In this document: positions 1 through 10,258 of the stretch, one piece after another
Layout of the letters: the number at the start of each line of letters is the position of its first letter
Position numbering within the stretch: position 1 is the first letter of the stretch
Assembly: GCF_010111755.1 (NCBI RefSeq)
Contig: NC_088963.1
Span: forward strand, 744,001 to 808,000
Origin: Nakaseomyces glabratus
Lineage: Eukaryota; Ascomycota; Saccharomycetes; Saccharomycetales; Saccharomycetaceae
Length of the DNA stretch: 64,000 nucleotides
Reading direction: 5' to 3'
The notes under the pieces: generated by a model
The model's database searches: none
The model's input: only the letters and a program-made list of their open reading frames with translations
Told to the model about the DNA's origin: nothing
Position numbers and translations under genes: made by a program

Positions 1-3000
1 TTTATGAAGTTCATCCAATTCAGCCCTGGCTGCTGCACATTCAGGTGACTGCTGCCATAGATCGTGCCAGTCAGCAGATGCACTAGCAGTAGCACCTGCA
101 CCGATACAGTTTAGAATATACTCTGCAGGATTCTCTGAAATACCACACTTCACACCGGATTGGCGCTCAAAATAGTTTAACAAAGTAGATGAATTTTCAC
201 CAATATCACCAAAGTAAACCATCTTACCACCTTTTTTCAGCAACAGTAATCTGTCGAATTGTTCAAACAAAGTTGCAGAAGGTTGATGAATAGTACACAA
301 AATAGATTGACCAGAGTCAGCCAATGCTCTCATAAATTGGACAATGGACCAAGCTGATTGAGAATCCAAACCAGACGTTGGTTCATCCAAGAATAGTAAT
401 AAGGAAGGCTTGGCAACTAATTCCACACCAATTGACAACTTCTTTCTTTGTTCCACATTTAGACCTCTACCTGTTTTACCAACTAAAGCTTCGGCATAAT
501 TTTGCATACCCAACAAGGCGATAATCTTTTCAACATACTCATATTTTTCCTCTAATGGAACAGATCTAGGTTGTCTTAATTCAGCAGCAAATCTCAAAGA
601 CTCTCTAACCGACAATTCAGCCATATGATTGTCCGCTTGAGCAACATAACCACACGATCTATTAAAAGATGCAGGTAGTGACTGAGAATTAACTAACATA
701 TCACCAGTAATAACACCCATATTAATTCTTTGGGCCAAAACGTTTAGTAAAGTGGTTTTACCAGCACCTGACTCACCCATTAGTGCTGTCATCTTACCAG
801 GCTTAACGTAACCAAAAACATCTGATAATAATTGTCTGGTGGCACCATCATAAGGAATAGTATAATTCAAGTGGTTCCATGTAAAGACATCCTTAGCAGC
901 GATAACCTTTGGCAAATCAACATCTGGACCATTTAAAGTTTCCATCATTTCTTCTCTACTAGCAACTCTAGCATCAGCATTTTCAGTACCAAACTCTGGC
1001 ATGTGGCCTCTCTTGTACAATAACAAATCACCACCACCAGATACTGGTTTGATAAACTCCGAAAGAATAACATTGAAAACAATATAACCAAATGTCCAAA
1101 CAATATTGACACCCCAACTTCTCCAGGCATGGCGGTATGCAAAATGGTACTGTCTATCAATATACGTATCACCATTCACAAACATATGCCCCTTTATAGC
1201 ACCAGCAGCATTACAAATTTGATTAGCAACGGAAACATTTTCATACCCTGGACCACTTGGAATCAATTGACTACAAAGCATTTCTCTATGGTGGAATTCG
1301 GTCGATACTAAACTCTCAAATGCATATGTTAGTGGATTTAGGAAATGCAGCCATTTAATCCAATGATGCATTTCACCTAATGGTAACACAAAACCGGCAT
1401 AAACACATAACATCAAAACCCATAGACCACCAATAGCGTGTGCAGTAACACCATCTTTTGTAATTGTAGCGACAAATTTAAAGATAAATGAAGTACATTG
1501 TTGTACAGTGAATAAATACAAGATGTATTGGAAAAATGCACCAGCTTCAAATTTCAGGTATGGTATCCAGTATGTCACTAAAGATAAAACAATAATTGCA
1601 ACAAATTTGGTTGGCAACTCTGTGATAATTTCTTGGAGAGACTCTGCAGAAATGTGGTACATCGAGTATGATTTATGTTTCACAATAATGGGTCTAGTAG
1701 AGAAAGAGTTAGCAATTTCAGCAAGAGAAGTAACGGAGGCAAACAATAGAACATAAAATAGCAAACCACCACGTGAATAAGCGCCCGCTGTGGTGGATTG
1801 ACTTTTATTATCAATTTTATGAAACATTGAACCAACAATCAAACCTTTGATTAAAAAGGAACTTAGGTAGACTTTTGTATAAGTAGAGTCACCTTTAACT
1901 CTTTGGAAACCACGGATCATACAGTACCAAACCTGAGACCAGTAATTGACAACATAACGGGAGCTTTCACGTTGACCTGATTGAAGCATTTGCTTCTTTG
2001 CAGTGTCAAATCTTTCTCTAGTTTCTTCAGCAGGGTGTCTGGCATGGTAATCATCGTAGTGTCTCAATAGTTCTTGGTATTCAGGAGAGTTCAACCAATA
2101 TTCTTCAAACTCAAAACCAGATTTAGGAATTGTATCTTCATAACCGGGTTTGATATCTAAAGTTCTATTTTCAAAGTCAACAGTAACAGAGGTTAAAAAC
2201 TCAGCAGATGTCATTCTAGGTGGTTTTATCCAACCCATATTCTCAAAATATTGCACAGCTTTCTTAGCTGGACCGAAGTAAATTTGTTTACCATTATACA
2301 AAACCGTGGTTTTATCAAATAGTTCATAGATGTTTTCACCCGCTTGGTAAATAGCAACAATAGCTGAATTATTCATCATGTTGGTAGCTGTTCTAATAGC
2401 TTGTGCAAATTCTAAAGCTGTAGAAGCATCTAAACCTCTGGTTGCGTTATCCCAGGAGTAAATAGAAGCATTCATCGCTTGAGCTTCTACTAAAGACACA
2501 CGCTTTCTTTCACCACCAGAGACACCTCTAACAAAATCATTACCGACTTTAGTAGCGTATGTATGTCTTAAACCAAAAACAGTACACCACATATCTCTAA
2601 TATTATCGACATACTGTTTTCTGGTCATTCTGTCAATTCTAACTCTAGGAGTTTTACATTTTAGTGCAAAATCAATGGTTTCTTTCACTGTGATTTTAGG
2701 GAAGTGGAAGTCAAGTTCTGGACAGTAAATGACATAGCCTTTGTAGTTCTTCATCATTTCCTCTTGATCTAAACCATCATAGGAAAATTCACCATCAACG
2801 CTAACTAATTCTGAGGTTTCACCAGAGATACATTTTAGCAATGTTGAGCAACCAGCACCTGGTCTACCAACCACAAATAACATTTCACCAGATTCAACAA
2901 CACCAGTACAGTTTTGGATAATGTTTCTCAAAGGAACACTATCTTTCTTTCTTCTTAGCTTGTTGATCAGTGTAAGTGGTAGTTTACCGGTATCTCTTAA

Positions 3001-3417
3001 CATTTCCTCCACACTTGGACCATAGGCAGCGGAAGCATCTATACCAACTGCGGTTAGATTTTTAAAAGCAACACCGGAGTCACCTGGTTCGATACCTTGT
3101 TCAAGCTGTCTATTTCTTAGGTAATTCAACAGCATTCTCAAGTCGAAGTCCATGTCATTGACTTCAAATTTGTCCATTTCAGCCTTTGTCTTGGTGGAGA
3201 TAACTCTGGCCATGGACTCCAATCTTTCTTTACCACCTTCTTCTGAGAGAATTTGGGTTAAGTGACGAGATAATTGTGTTGAAACAGGTTGCTGTTCATT
3301 ATCGTCACGATTTATGTTTTCATAACTATGCACAGAATCAGCATATGAATTTGATGTAGTATCTGCATCATCCTTCCTTTCCTTCGATATTATCGAAGAG
3401 GATATTGAAGCAGGCAT
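1..3417 (-). CDS. PDR12: PDR12-type ABC transporter (weak-acid efflux pump), 3' part cut by window edge
   Basis: This is a full-size PDR/ABCG pump of the plasma membrane that exports carboxylate anions such as sorbate and benzoate. ATG lies at 3415-3417 and the frame stays open for 1139 codons to base 1; about 370 C-terminal residues (second membrane domain) lie outside. Visible in order: a Ser/Asp-rich N-terminus, the first nucleotide-binding domain with the fungal degenerate Walker A GRPGAGCST and signature VSGGERKR, a first membrane domain with several hydrophobic helices, then the second nucleotide-binding domain with GESGAGKTT and the degenerate signature LNVEQRKKLSIG followed by LLFLDEPTSGLDSQS. 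The stretch RQLEQGIEPGDSG and the near-identity of both NBDs to S. cerevisiae Pdr12 separate it from Pdr5 and Snq2. SUR1 follows on the same strand as in S. cerevisiae. No convincing War1 site (CCG-N23-CGG) was found upstream in a partial scan. Identity is near certain; substrate is inferred. Confidence 0.95.
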   Translation of the reverse strand, partial: MPASISSSIISKERKDDADTTSNSYADSVHSYENINRDDNEQQPVSTQLSRHLTQILSEEGGKERLESMARVISTKTKAEMDKFEVNDMDFDLRMLLNYLRNRQLEQGIEPGDSGVAFKNLTAVGIDASAAYGPSVEEMLRDTGKLPLTLINKLRRKKDSVPLRNIIQNCTGVVESGEMLFVVGRPGAGCSTLLKCISGETSELVSVDGEFSYDGLDQEEMMKNYKGYVIYCPELDFHFPKITVKETIDFALKCKTPRVRIDRMTRKQYVDNIRDMWCTVFGLRHTYATKVGNDFVRGVSGGERKRVSLVEAQAMNASIYSWDNATRGLDASTALEFAQAIRTATNMMNNSAIVAIYQAGENIYELFDKTTVLYNGKQIYFGPAKKAVQYFENMGWIKPPRMTSAEFLTSVTVDFENRTLDIKPGYEDTIPKSGFEFEEYWLNSPEYQELLRHYDDYHARHPAEETRERFDTAKKQMLQSGQRESSRYVVNYWSQVWYCMIRGFQRVKGDSTYTKVYLSSFLIKGLIVGSMFHKIDNKSQSTTAGAYSRGGLLFYVLLFASVTSLAEIANSFSTRPIIVKHKSYSMYHISAESLQEIITELPTKFVAIIVLSLVTYWIPYLKFEAGAFFQYILYLFTVQQCTSFIFKFVATITKDGVTAHAIGGLWVLMLCVYAGFVLPLGEMHHWIKWLHFLNPLTYAFESLVSTEFHHREMLCSQLIPSGPGYENVSVANQICNAAGAIKGHMFVNGDTYIDRQYHFAYRHAWRSWGVNIVWTFGYIVFNVILSEFIKPVSGGGDLLLYKRGHMPEFGTENADARVASREEMMETLNGPDVDLPKVIAAKDVFTWNHLNYTIPYDGATRQLLSDVFGYVKPGKMTALMGESGAGKTTLLNVLAQRINMGVITGDMLVNSQSLPASFNRSCGYVAQADNHMAELSVRESLRFAAELRQPRSVPLEEKYEYVEKIIALLGMQNYAEALVGKTGRGLNVEQRKKLSIGVELVAKPSLLLFLDEPTSGLDSQSAWSIVQFMRALADSGQSILCTIHQPSATLFEQFDRLLLLKKGGKMVYFGDIGENSSTLLNYFERQSGVKCGISENPAEYILNCIGAGATASASADWHDLWQQSPECAAARAELDELHK

Positions 3418-6266
3418 TCTAAGTCAGATTCTTTACTTATTATTTTAGTGATGATCTTGTAATTGATAATAGAAAAACACAATTGAATAGAATGAGGAAC
3501 TGCTTGTTAAGTTTTGGTCAATTGATCAAATTGAACTGTCCTTATATATGTTTTCATATCTAATCTTCTAACTTGTCAAAAGTGCATTATTTCATAGAGA
3601 AATTAAATATCTCAAAGTGATAGAATAGGTTAGTTGCTTCGGTGCGGTTTGACGCTGACATGCCACAAATCATTGAAAAGTGTTCCTAGATAATGTAGTA
3701 GTAGTGAACTTAACCATTTGCTCAATCTCAAAACTATCCTGAAGGAAAGATTATCTTTTACCAGCCTTGATGAAACTTACCAGCCGACATTTTTTAAAAG
3801 ACCGAATATACTCATTTTGCTTTATGAGGTTACAATGTTTGAGTAGGCACTTTCTGATCCACAGAGTTTTGAGTTTTGTTGTTGTGTTGTTGAAGCCAAG
3901 GAAAGGACGCCAAAAATAGGTATTGCAATCTGCATCATTATCAGTCATAGAAGGGGATTCACGACTTTCACCTTCAAAAGAAACATAGGAAAAGCTGTTT
4001 CCTGAATATTTTAAGAGCCGAACATTATATCCCAACAATATAAAAGGAATTATCTCATTTTCAATAGCACGTTAGTTACCGTGAAACTCCATGAAAAAAA
4101 TGAAAACAAAAGGTACCAGCCGAGATTGAAAATCAAAATATATTGACATCGAAAATGGACTTTCTGATCTAGGAAATTCAGGCCTTTCAACGTTGCGCTT
4201 TGATGAGATCAGAACTTATATCAGAGAAACTCTTGAATCTTCTCGGACAGTATCTTACTTCCCACATTATCTTCGTGGAGTTTGAACATCGGGTCAAGTA
4301 ACGGTATATAATATCAAAATCAATCTATCCACAGCAATAAACTGCAACAAACCAGCTCTACTTGGTCTTAATCGCTACTTGGATCGTCAGTGGTAAAGCT
4401 CCGATTGTATATAGGATAGAACAACCTTAACTGCGACCAGGACCTTCACAGGACCGCCTTTTGGCACCGGTGTAACTAAGCATCATGTTAAGTTCTAATA
4501 GCAGAACAGTGGTTTCAATCTAATCGCAGCAGATTGAGGTGATACAACCTTAGATAGTACAAGGTGTGTTGTCCGGCTTGTATATTTTTCTTTTTTGCTT
4601 CCCACCTAGATTAATTAATAGTCCCTCCCTTCCTCGAGCTTTTATTGTTTCTTTTTTTTCTGGAGAAGGATAATGCTGTAGAGAAAAGCAGCACAAGATT
4701 ACGAAAACCACATAAAGCCACAATAATTCAGTAAGGAGGTGCCAATTTTTCATGAAAAAGCAATGTTTAAGAATAAGTCTAGGAGAAATATGTGCAGAAA
4801 GAATAATTACTCTTTTCTACGTGCTTTTTACACCAGAGGGATTTAAGGTTGATATAATAGCAATTTTTACTGCACAGCTGCATGTGTGGTGAGATGAAGA
4901 AATGACTGTACACCAGCTGAATCTTGGAATGGCTTATATAATCATGTCTAAAAACGTTACTGCCTATGTTCATGAGCCTGCTCGGTCAGATTTAGAGACC
5001 AAAAACTACGAAAAAACAATTTTTAGAAGCAATTTCACCTCCTTACTGGCCTAGTAAATTTAAGAGCACCTTTTGACAAAAGAAACAAAAGCAAAGTCTG
5101 TAGTTCATCACCTTGATTGTGGTGTGCAAAGATGGCCTTGATATCTCTAGTGTTTGATATATGCGTGTCTAGAGATTAGATTTGTGAGTTTATATGTACA
5201 CTTTGATAGAATTGAGAAACCTTTTAAATATTGAGGAATTAAATAACTCGGAATGAATTCAAATCTCTTAAGAACCGACACCGGTGTCGGTTCTTATTTC
5301 TCCTGTTAAATGAAGGTCCTTTCTTGTTGTGTATTCACATAATCTCTTATAAACTGTAGCAAGATCGTACTTTGGCCGATCTATCCAGCAGACACTATTC
5401 GAGTATAACGGCACTAGATCAGATATAGTTTTACCACTAAGACGCAAATACACATATAATAATTTCTAAGTTTAAATGACGTTTAAGATACTTTTATAGT
5501 ACAATATCGGGATTATCATTTCCTTGTAAAAGTGGCCAATCACAACACTAAGTTGTTCCTTTTCTATATATAATAAGGGTGATGGTGGTAAACAAAAATA
5601 GGATAATATGAAAAAGGATAATAATAGTAATGCATAACTTTATAAAAGTGAAGTAAAAATAAAAAGTAAACTGAGACAGCGATATATAAACAAAAATGAG
5701 ATACTAGAGTTCAAAAAAAAAAGCACAACGCTAGTAATCATATTCAACTATCTCTGTTTTGCGACTGTTACTTTTGGAAATATAAAAACATGAAGTAAAG
5801 GTAATGAAGTTCACAATTTGAATAGGAAAAAAGGTGCAAATGCAAGAATTGAAAGTAAAAAAAAACATAACAAAAAAAAATATCAAATAGGGAAGCATAA
5901 CAACATCAAGACTAATCAGTTAGAATAATTGGAAATGCAATACCATTTTGATAAAATAGTAAAAATAACTTTGTTGGAATGTGAATTTTGTAAAATAGAA
6001 AAATACGCTAGCATTCTAAAGTTTCATTTTGCTAGGTACTAAAATCATCCCTATTTTGGCTCTGACTTCTCAGAGGCAGATAAATAGGAGGATTTTTTAG
6101 TGTCATTAGTTGAATGGAAATGGTGTTGATTGAATAATCCCATTCTTCAAAAAATTTCTAAAGTTATAATGCAGGGGCATGGGGGTATAGTGTTTTAAAT
6201 CATAGAACATCAAAATGAGAGGGAAAATATGCATAAACTAGTTAATTGGGAGGATCAGTATAGGTC
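3418..6266. other. Gene-free spacer between PDR12 and SUR1 (2.85 kb)
   Basis: This AT-rich spacer holds only short ORFs of up to 95 codons, with no recognisable protein. It should contain the PDR12 promoter (right of 3417) and the SUR1 3' end. The one striking element is a 28-bp perfect palindrome at 5269-5296, listed separately. I saw no tRNA or known ncRNA. Confidence 0.7.
5269..5296. repeat. 28-bp perfect palindrome
   Basis: The left arm TAAGAACCGACACC (5269-5282) is followed directly by its exact reverse complement (5283-5296), with no spacer. The flanking bases do not extend the match. The core is GC-rich in an otherwise AT-rich spacer, about 1.85 kb upstream of PDR12 and about 1 kb beyond the SUR1 stop. 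It could be a binding site for a symmetric dimer or a bidirectional hairpin terminator; neither is shown. Confidence 0.9.
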
Positions 6267-7355
6267 TCAAACGTTCACGGTTCTCTTCTCGATGTCAAAA
6301 ACGGCGTTTGAGTCCTTCCTAGATCTCTTTGGGCTAGTTGTTGGTGTAGTGGGGTAAGTAGTTGTGTAACTTGATGATCTGAACTTGATCCTGTTCCAAA
6401 CCCATAGTAATTTCGAGCTCCATGAGTTTTTACTCCCACTGTCTGAATTAGTTAGTGTGATTGGTTTCTTATAACATAACCAGCAGTAGAAGATGTACTC
6501 CCCGTATAGGATGAAGAAGGCAAATATGAATCCTGCAACCACACAAGATAGGATGTGGTTTTCCAGAGACTTCATCCACTTGGCATCATCTGTGTGCCAG
6601 GAGGACCCCTTAACTATAGAAAAAAAGGAGGAGGATGACCCCTTGTAGTCCTGTGGTTGTATGATCTTCACGGGTACGTAGTTCTTGGTAAAGATCTTCC
6701 ATCTACGGTAATGTTTCCACACGATGGAGATGAACAAAGGCCCCGTACTGGACATAATCGTCAAATATGGCACGTACCAGTTTTTGTTGTAATGGTTCAA
6801 ATTGTGGATGGCTTTCCAGAAGAATGGGTGACCCGGCATTGAGCCCATCACGTCGTTAGAGATACCCAGAGGGGATGTTTTTCTCACGAACGCTGGCAAC
6901 TTTAATAAGTTGTCCAAAGGTCTCTCACATTTGTCGTCGAGGTCGATGTAGATACCTCCGTAGTGGTAAAGAATAAAGTATCTAATTGCATCTGCTCGCT
7001 GGATTGGTCTCTTGTAGCCCACAAAGGTGGGTAAGAACCAGCTGTAATGCTCGGTTATAAAGTCTAGAGCCATCTGGTCAGTCCACATGATATACTGATA
7101 ATCAGAATGTAGCTCCTGGCATCTGTGCTGTCCCTCAATCCAGTGTTTTGGGATATCCTCTGTCTTGTAGGTCTGGTGGATAATTCTAGGTATTAGCTCA
7201 TCCTCCCTAGGCACACTGGAGTTCAGGTCAGATGCGGTTAGAGTATCATGAATAGTGTCATCTATACACAGTGTAAGCAAATCAAATGTGTAGAACAATA
7301 TGAAGAAAACTAAGAAGGCATTCGTGATAGCCAAGTATGCAACTTCTCGTTTCAT
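6267..7355 (-). CDS. SUR1: Mannosylinositol phosphorylceramide synthase catalytic subunit (SUR1/CSH1 family)
   Basis: The gene encodes 362 residues (S. cerevisiae Sur1 is about 382). The enzyme transfers mannose from GDP-mannose to inositol phosphorylceramide in the Golgi, with Csg2 as regulatory partner. Visible: an N-terminal membrane anchor at about residues 9-31 ending in FDLLTLCIDD, which is typical of Sur1/Csh1; the glycosyltransferase-32 opening IIHQTYKTEDIP; the DXD metal and nucleotide-sugar motif in GGIYIDLDDKCE near residue 137; KTSPLGISNDVMGS; and a second hydrophobic segment at about 265-288 before a basic Ser/Thr-rich tail. SUR1 next to PDR12 is the S. cerevisiae order, which favours SUR1 over the paralogue CSH1. 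Confidence 0.95.
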   Translation of the reverse strand: MKREVAYLAITNAFLVFFILFYTFDLLTLCIDDTIHDTLTASDLNSSVPREDELIPRIIHQTYKTEDIPKHWIEGQHRCQELHSDYQYIMWTDQMALDFITEHYSWFLPTFVGYKRPIQRADAIRYFILYHYGGIYIDLDDKCERPLDNLLKLPAFVRKTSPLGISNDVMGSMPGHPFFWKAIHNLNHYNKNWYVPYLTIMSSTGPLFISIVWKHYRRWKIFTKNYVPVKIIQPQDYKGSSSSFFSIVKGSSWHTDDAKWMKSLENHILSCVVAGFIFAFFILYGEYIFYCWLCYKKPITLTNSDSGSKNSWSSKLLWVWNRIKFRSSSYTTTYPTTPTTSPKRSRKDSNAVFDIEKRTVNV

Positions 7356-8817
7356 TGTTTGTTTTGTTCAGGTTGTTCGTTTCTAGTTCTTTGTTTTGTC
7401 TATTGAAACTATAGTGTCGTATGGGCGCGGGTTGAGAACAAGTACTTGTGTATCAGATACGTTTTCAACCCCAGATGCACTCTTAACCTTTATCTGTTAT
7501 ATACATTTGTTATATATATAATTTGCTGTAATATTCCAATATTATAGTGTATAATTTCATGGAGGGCTCAGCTACTCATTTCTTTTTTTTTTCACTCACA
7601 TACATTGTTTCTTTTTCCTTGTTGACAAGCAGCGGACACGAAAAACATTCAAAGATCGGGGGGCAGGGAGGGCCCAGCCTTCCCACAGTCCCACGTAGGG
7701 GGCATATGATAAGAGAGCAGTGCTCGCCGTGGTGTCTTTCCTCCATCCGAGGGCGATTCTGTTGACCTTTTTTTCGCTTTGCTCAAAACTACGGTCCTGC
7801 AGCAATCCTTCTCTATGTCTAAGTTGCGTTGCGTGTGTACTCTCTTGTCTTGTCTCTCTTATCTGGAATTTGGTGGGGGGGAGAAGAAATGAGGGACAAG
7901 AGATTAGCAGGGGGGCCTCTGCCAGAGAGGGTGGAGCTATGTCCAAGTGATATGCACAGTAGAGCCCGTACTTCGGGGTGGGATCGTGTTTTTATCTGTT
8001 CTCAACACAAGGGATATTCCCGACGCGATGGCTGCCCTTTTTCAGCACCACTTTCCCACTTTTGTGTGGGTTTGTTGTGCGTCTTTTGAGCAGATTTTGC
8101 GCAGGTCTTTCACATGGGGAGGGTGTCGCAGACATTTTGTTTTTTGTTTTTTGCTCTTCTCTACAATTAATTGCGGGGGGGGAAGGGAACTAACACCAGC
8201 TTATTCTACCCTTGTTCTCTCTACTGCATCTCTCTGCAAAGCCTCGTTTTTCTTTCGTTTTTCTTTCGTTTCAGCTATTTCAGCTTGTCTGCGTTCCCTC
8301 TGTGTCTGAACTTCACAACTTCCCCCCCCCCCGTTCTACCATTCTGGGAAATGTAGGGGAGAGGTAGTACGTAGTGAGCGATAGTAATCGACATTCAAGA
8401 CGTCATATGTGTGTAACTTCTCGATCTCTCTGCGGGTGTTGCACTACCCCACTTCCCCCCCCCCAGCAGAATTGAAGGTTCTTTAAGCATTGTAGCCGGG
8501 TAATACTTCTTTCCCATTTCAAGTTTGGAAATACTGTCATTATCACCGAAATATTCAGAGTATCCAGCGAGCTTGCTCTTCTTTGGACAGATCGGGAAGT
8601 CGCGGAGTGGTAACCAACGGGTCCGTAACTTAAACAGAAGTTTCTTGACTATAAGCTGTAACACACTCACTGATGCATACAACGAGAATCAAAGGATAAT
8701 ATTAAGGACAATGGAGGAAACAATGGGACGGGAAGCGATGATATTTTACGGTTCCGTCTATTGAAAAAATATTTAGTGTTTAGCAATTGTATATCTACTA
8801 TAAACAGTATAATTTCT
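7356..8817. other. SUR1 upstream / LGE1 downstream spacer with pyrimidine-rich and poly-C/poly-G tracts
   Basis: The strip from about 7600 to 8470 is unusually rich in T/C on the plus strand. It holds homopolymer tracts: G8 at 8175-8182, C11 at 8322-8332 and C10 at 8455-8464. Many overlapping short ORFs occur here in all frames because stop codons are depleted by composition; none has recognisable protein character. S. cerevisiae has the small gene LCL1 (YPL056C) between SUR1 and LGE1. A 95-codon minus-strand ORF at 8395-8682 sits in that position and is listed separately as a weak candidate. Confidence 0.6.
8395..8682 (-). CDS. Weak candidate small ORF at the LCL1 position (95 aa)
   Basis: This ATG-to-stop ORF of 95 codons lies between SUR1 and LGE1 on the same strand, where S. 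cerevisiae has LCL1 (about 101 aa, minus orientation relative to the same neighbours). I do not recall the Lcl1 sequence well enough to compare. The poly-C tract at 8455-8464 lies inside it and encodes a Gly run, which would make the reading frame unstable. Position and length are the only support, so a chance ORF remains likely. Confidence 0.2.
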   Translation of the reverse strand: MYASVSVLQLIVKKLLFKLRTRWLPLRDFPICPKKSKLAGYSEYFGDNDSISKLEMGKKYYPATMLKEPSILLGGGKWGSATPAERSRSYTHMTS

Positions 8818-9759
8818 TTAGCTGAGTAATAATGTGTCTAGCTTCTCCTGCGTAAGTTGGACATTCAAAGTGTCGCGTGTGTATTGATTCTCTACTAAGG
8901 CCAGTTCACACATTGTCCGAAACACTTGGCTGTTCATCTCACGTAATTTTTCATCTAACTCTATCTCAGTTTGTGTAACGCTTGTGGTACTGCTACTATT
9001 CTGATCCATGATCTCCAGATAGCCTTGGGCCATGTTACTTATACCATATTTCTTTAGTTGCTCTTCTCTTTTGTCCCTGCCATTATTCTGAGCTGTAGTC
9101 TCTCTTCTGGGAGCTGTCGGTACTTCTCCTGAGCTGGCATTGCCTTGGGCTACTCCATTGCCGTTACTACCACTACGTTGTATTGTTATTGGTGGGTGTG
9201 CTGGGTGTGTCACGTGAGTGGTACGATGTGATGATGTATACTTCATGCCACCACTAGTGGCACTATCACCGCTGACACTCTTCTGTCTCTCCGTGTAGCT
9301 GCTATTATAGTTGTTGTTGCGATGATAGTAGCCACCGTTATTATACTGGTGTGAAGCGTGGTATCCGCCGCGGTTATATGAAGAGTAGCCCCCACGTCCA
9401 CTTGAATTCCCACCTCGAGAATAATATGAGCCTGTATAACTCGTGTTGCCTGTCGCTGGGGCCCTCGAATATGCATTAGGATTATTGTGTGGTGCACTAG
9501 TAATATGTGTATTGTGTCCACCATAGTACCCTCTGCCTGAACTTGCAGCCCTACCGTTCATTGAGCCGTGCCTATTGTAATACCCGTGGTAATAGCCACC
9601 ACTGTTACCATTACCGTTGCTGGGCCCATGCGTATTTGTATTGGGCCCGTCGTTTGATCTGTGGTGGCTAGAATTCTGGTAATTAGAGTAATACCCGCTT
9701 CTACCACCTCTACCACTATCGTACCTACCGTACCTGCTCTGATACCTTTCGTCACTCAT
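8818..9759 (-). CDS. LGE1: LGE1-like protein, RGG/Tyr-rich condensate scaffold for Bre1
   Basis: The product has 313 residues (S. cerevisiae Lge1 about 332). Lge1 binds the E3 ligase Bre1 and is needed for histone H2B monoubiquitylation. The N-terminal two thirds is low complexity, full of Gly, Tyr, Asn, Ser and Arg with repeated RGG, RGGY and SGRG patches. This fits the 'sticky' Arg/Tyr-rich domain that drives phase separation. The last roughly 80 residues change to a charged, predicted helical or coiled-coil segment (from about DKREEQLKKYG to the end), matching the Bre1-binding coiled coil. Position between SUR1 and LEE1 agrees with YPL055C. The low-complexity part cannot prove orthology by itself; the C-terminus and synteny do. 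Confidence 0.88.
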   Translation of the reverse strand: MSDERYQSRYGRYDSGRGGRSGYYSNYQNSSHHRSNDGPNTNTHGPSNGNGNSGGYYHGYYNRHGSMNGRAASSGRGYYGGHNTHITSAPHNNPNAYSRAPATGNTSYTGSYYSRGGNSSGRGGYSSYNRGGYHASHQYNNGGYYHRNNNYNSSYTERQKSVSGDSATSGGMKYTSSHRTTHVTHPAHPPITIQRSGSNGNGVAQGNASSGEVPTAPRRETTAQNNGRDKREEQLKKYGISNMAQGYLEIMDQNSSSTTSVTQTEIELDEKLREMNSQVFRTMCELALVENQYTRDTLNVQLTQEKLDTLLLS

Positions 9760-10258
9760 TCTCTATTGCCAAAAAGAATACCGCTACTAAAAAGGATGTA
9801 ATATGTACTAACAGTGAAAGTTGCTCCCGCCAGATTCGAGCCCAGATATAGCAACAGGTCCCGCGATGCCACCTTATTATCTGTGTAAAGACTATGTATT
9901 CTTTTTTTTTTTTTTTGGACTTTGTGATGCGCTTCTCGCTCTTAGTGTTTTTAGTGCCTCGGACAAAGCGATAGACTTCTGTTAAGTAATATAAGCAAAG
10001 GTAGTCAAAATTGCTCTCAAATGTATATATTTTAGCAAGTGTATATATTTTTAGCAAGTATATAAAATTCTCCTGATTGCTATAAATGCCTTCCAAATTT
10101 TATCCAACGTCAATTACCAAGCGTATATAAATGATGAAGGGACAAAGGGATGTGGTTAAATAATTTAATATTAGAAGCTTTCTTTGGTTCGACAGCGGTA
10201 TCAAAGCTTTATCGTTACATAATTAAATATCGTCTACTGAATTATACTCTTCTTTTCC
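9760..10258. other. Divergent LGE1-LEE1 promoter region
   Basis: This is 499 bp between two divergently transcribed genes. It contains a T14-16 run at about 9902-9916 and repeated short TATATATTT and TTTAGCAAG motifs near 10022-10060. No ORF of substance or RNA gene was seen. Confidence 0.6.

Noticed and set aside
7547..8356. Cluster of overlapping plus-strand ORFs of 60-120 codons
   Set aside because: Pyrimidine-rich composition depletes stops; products are Phe/Ser/Leu/Cys-rich with no domain or conservation sign, and several frames are open at once.
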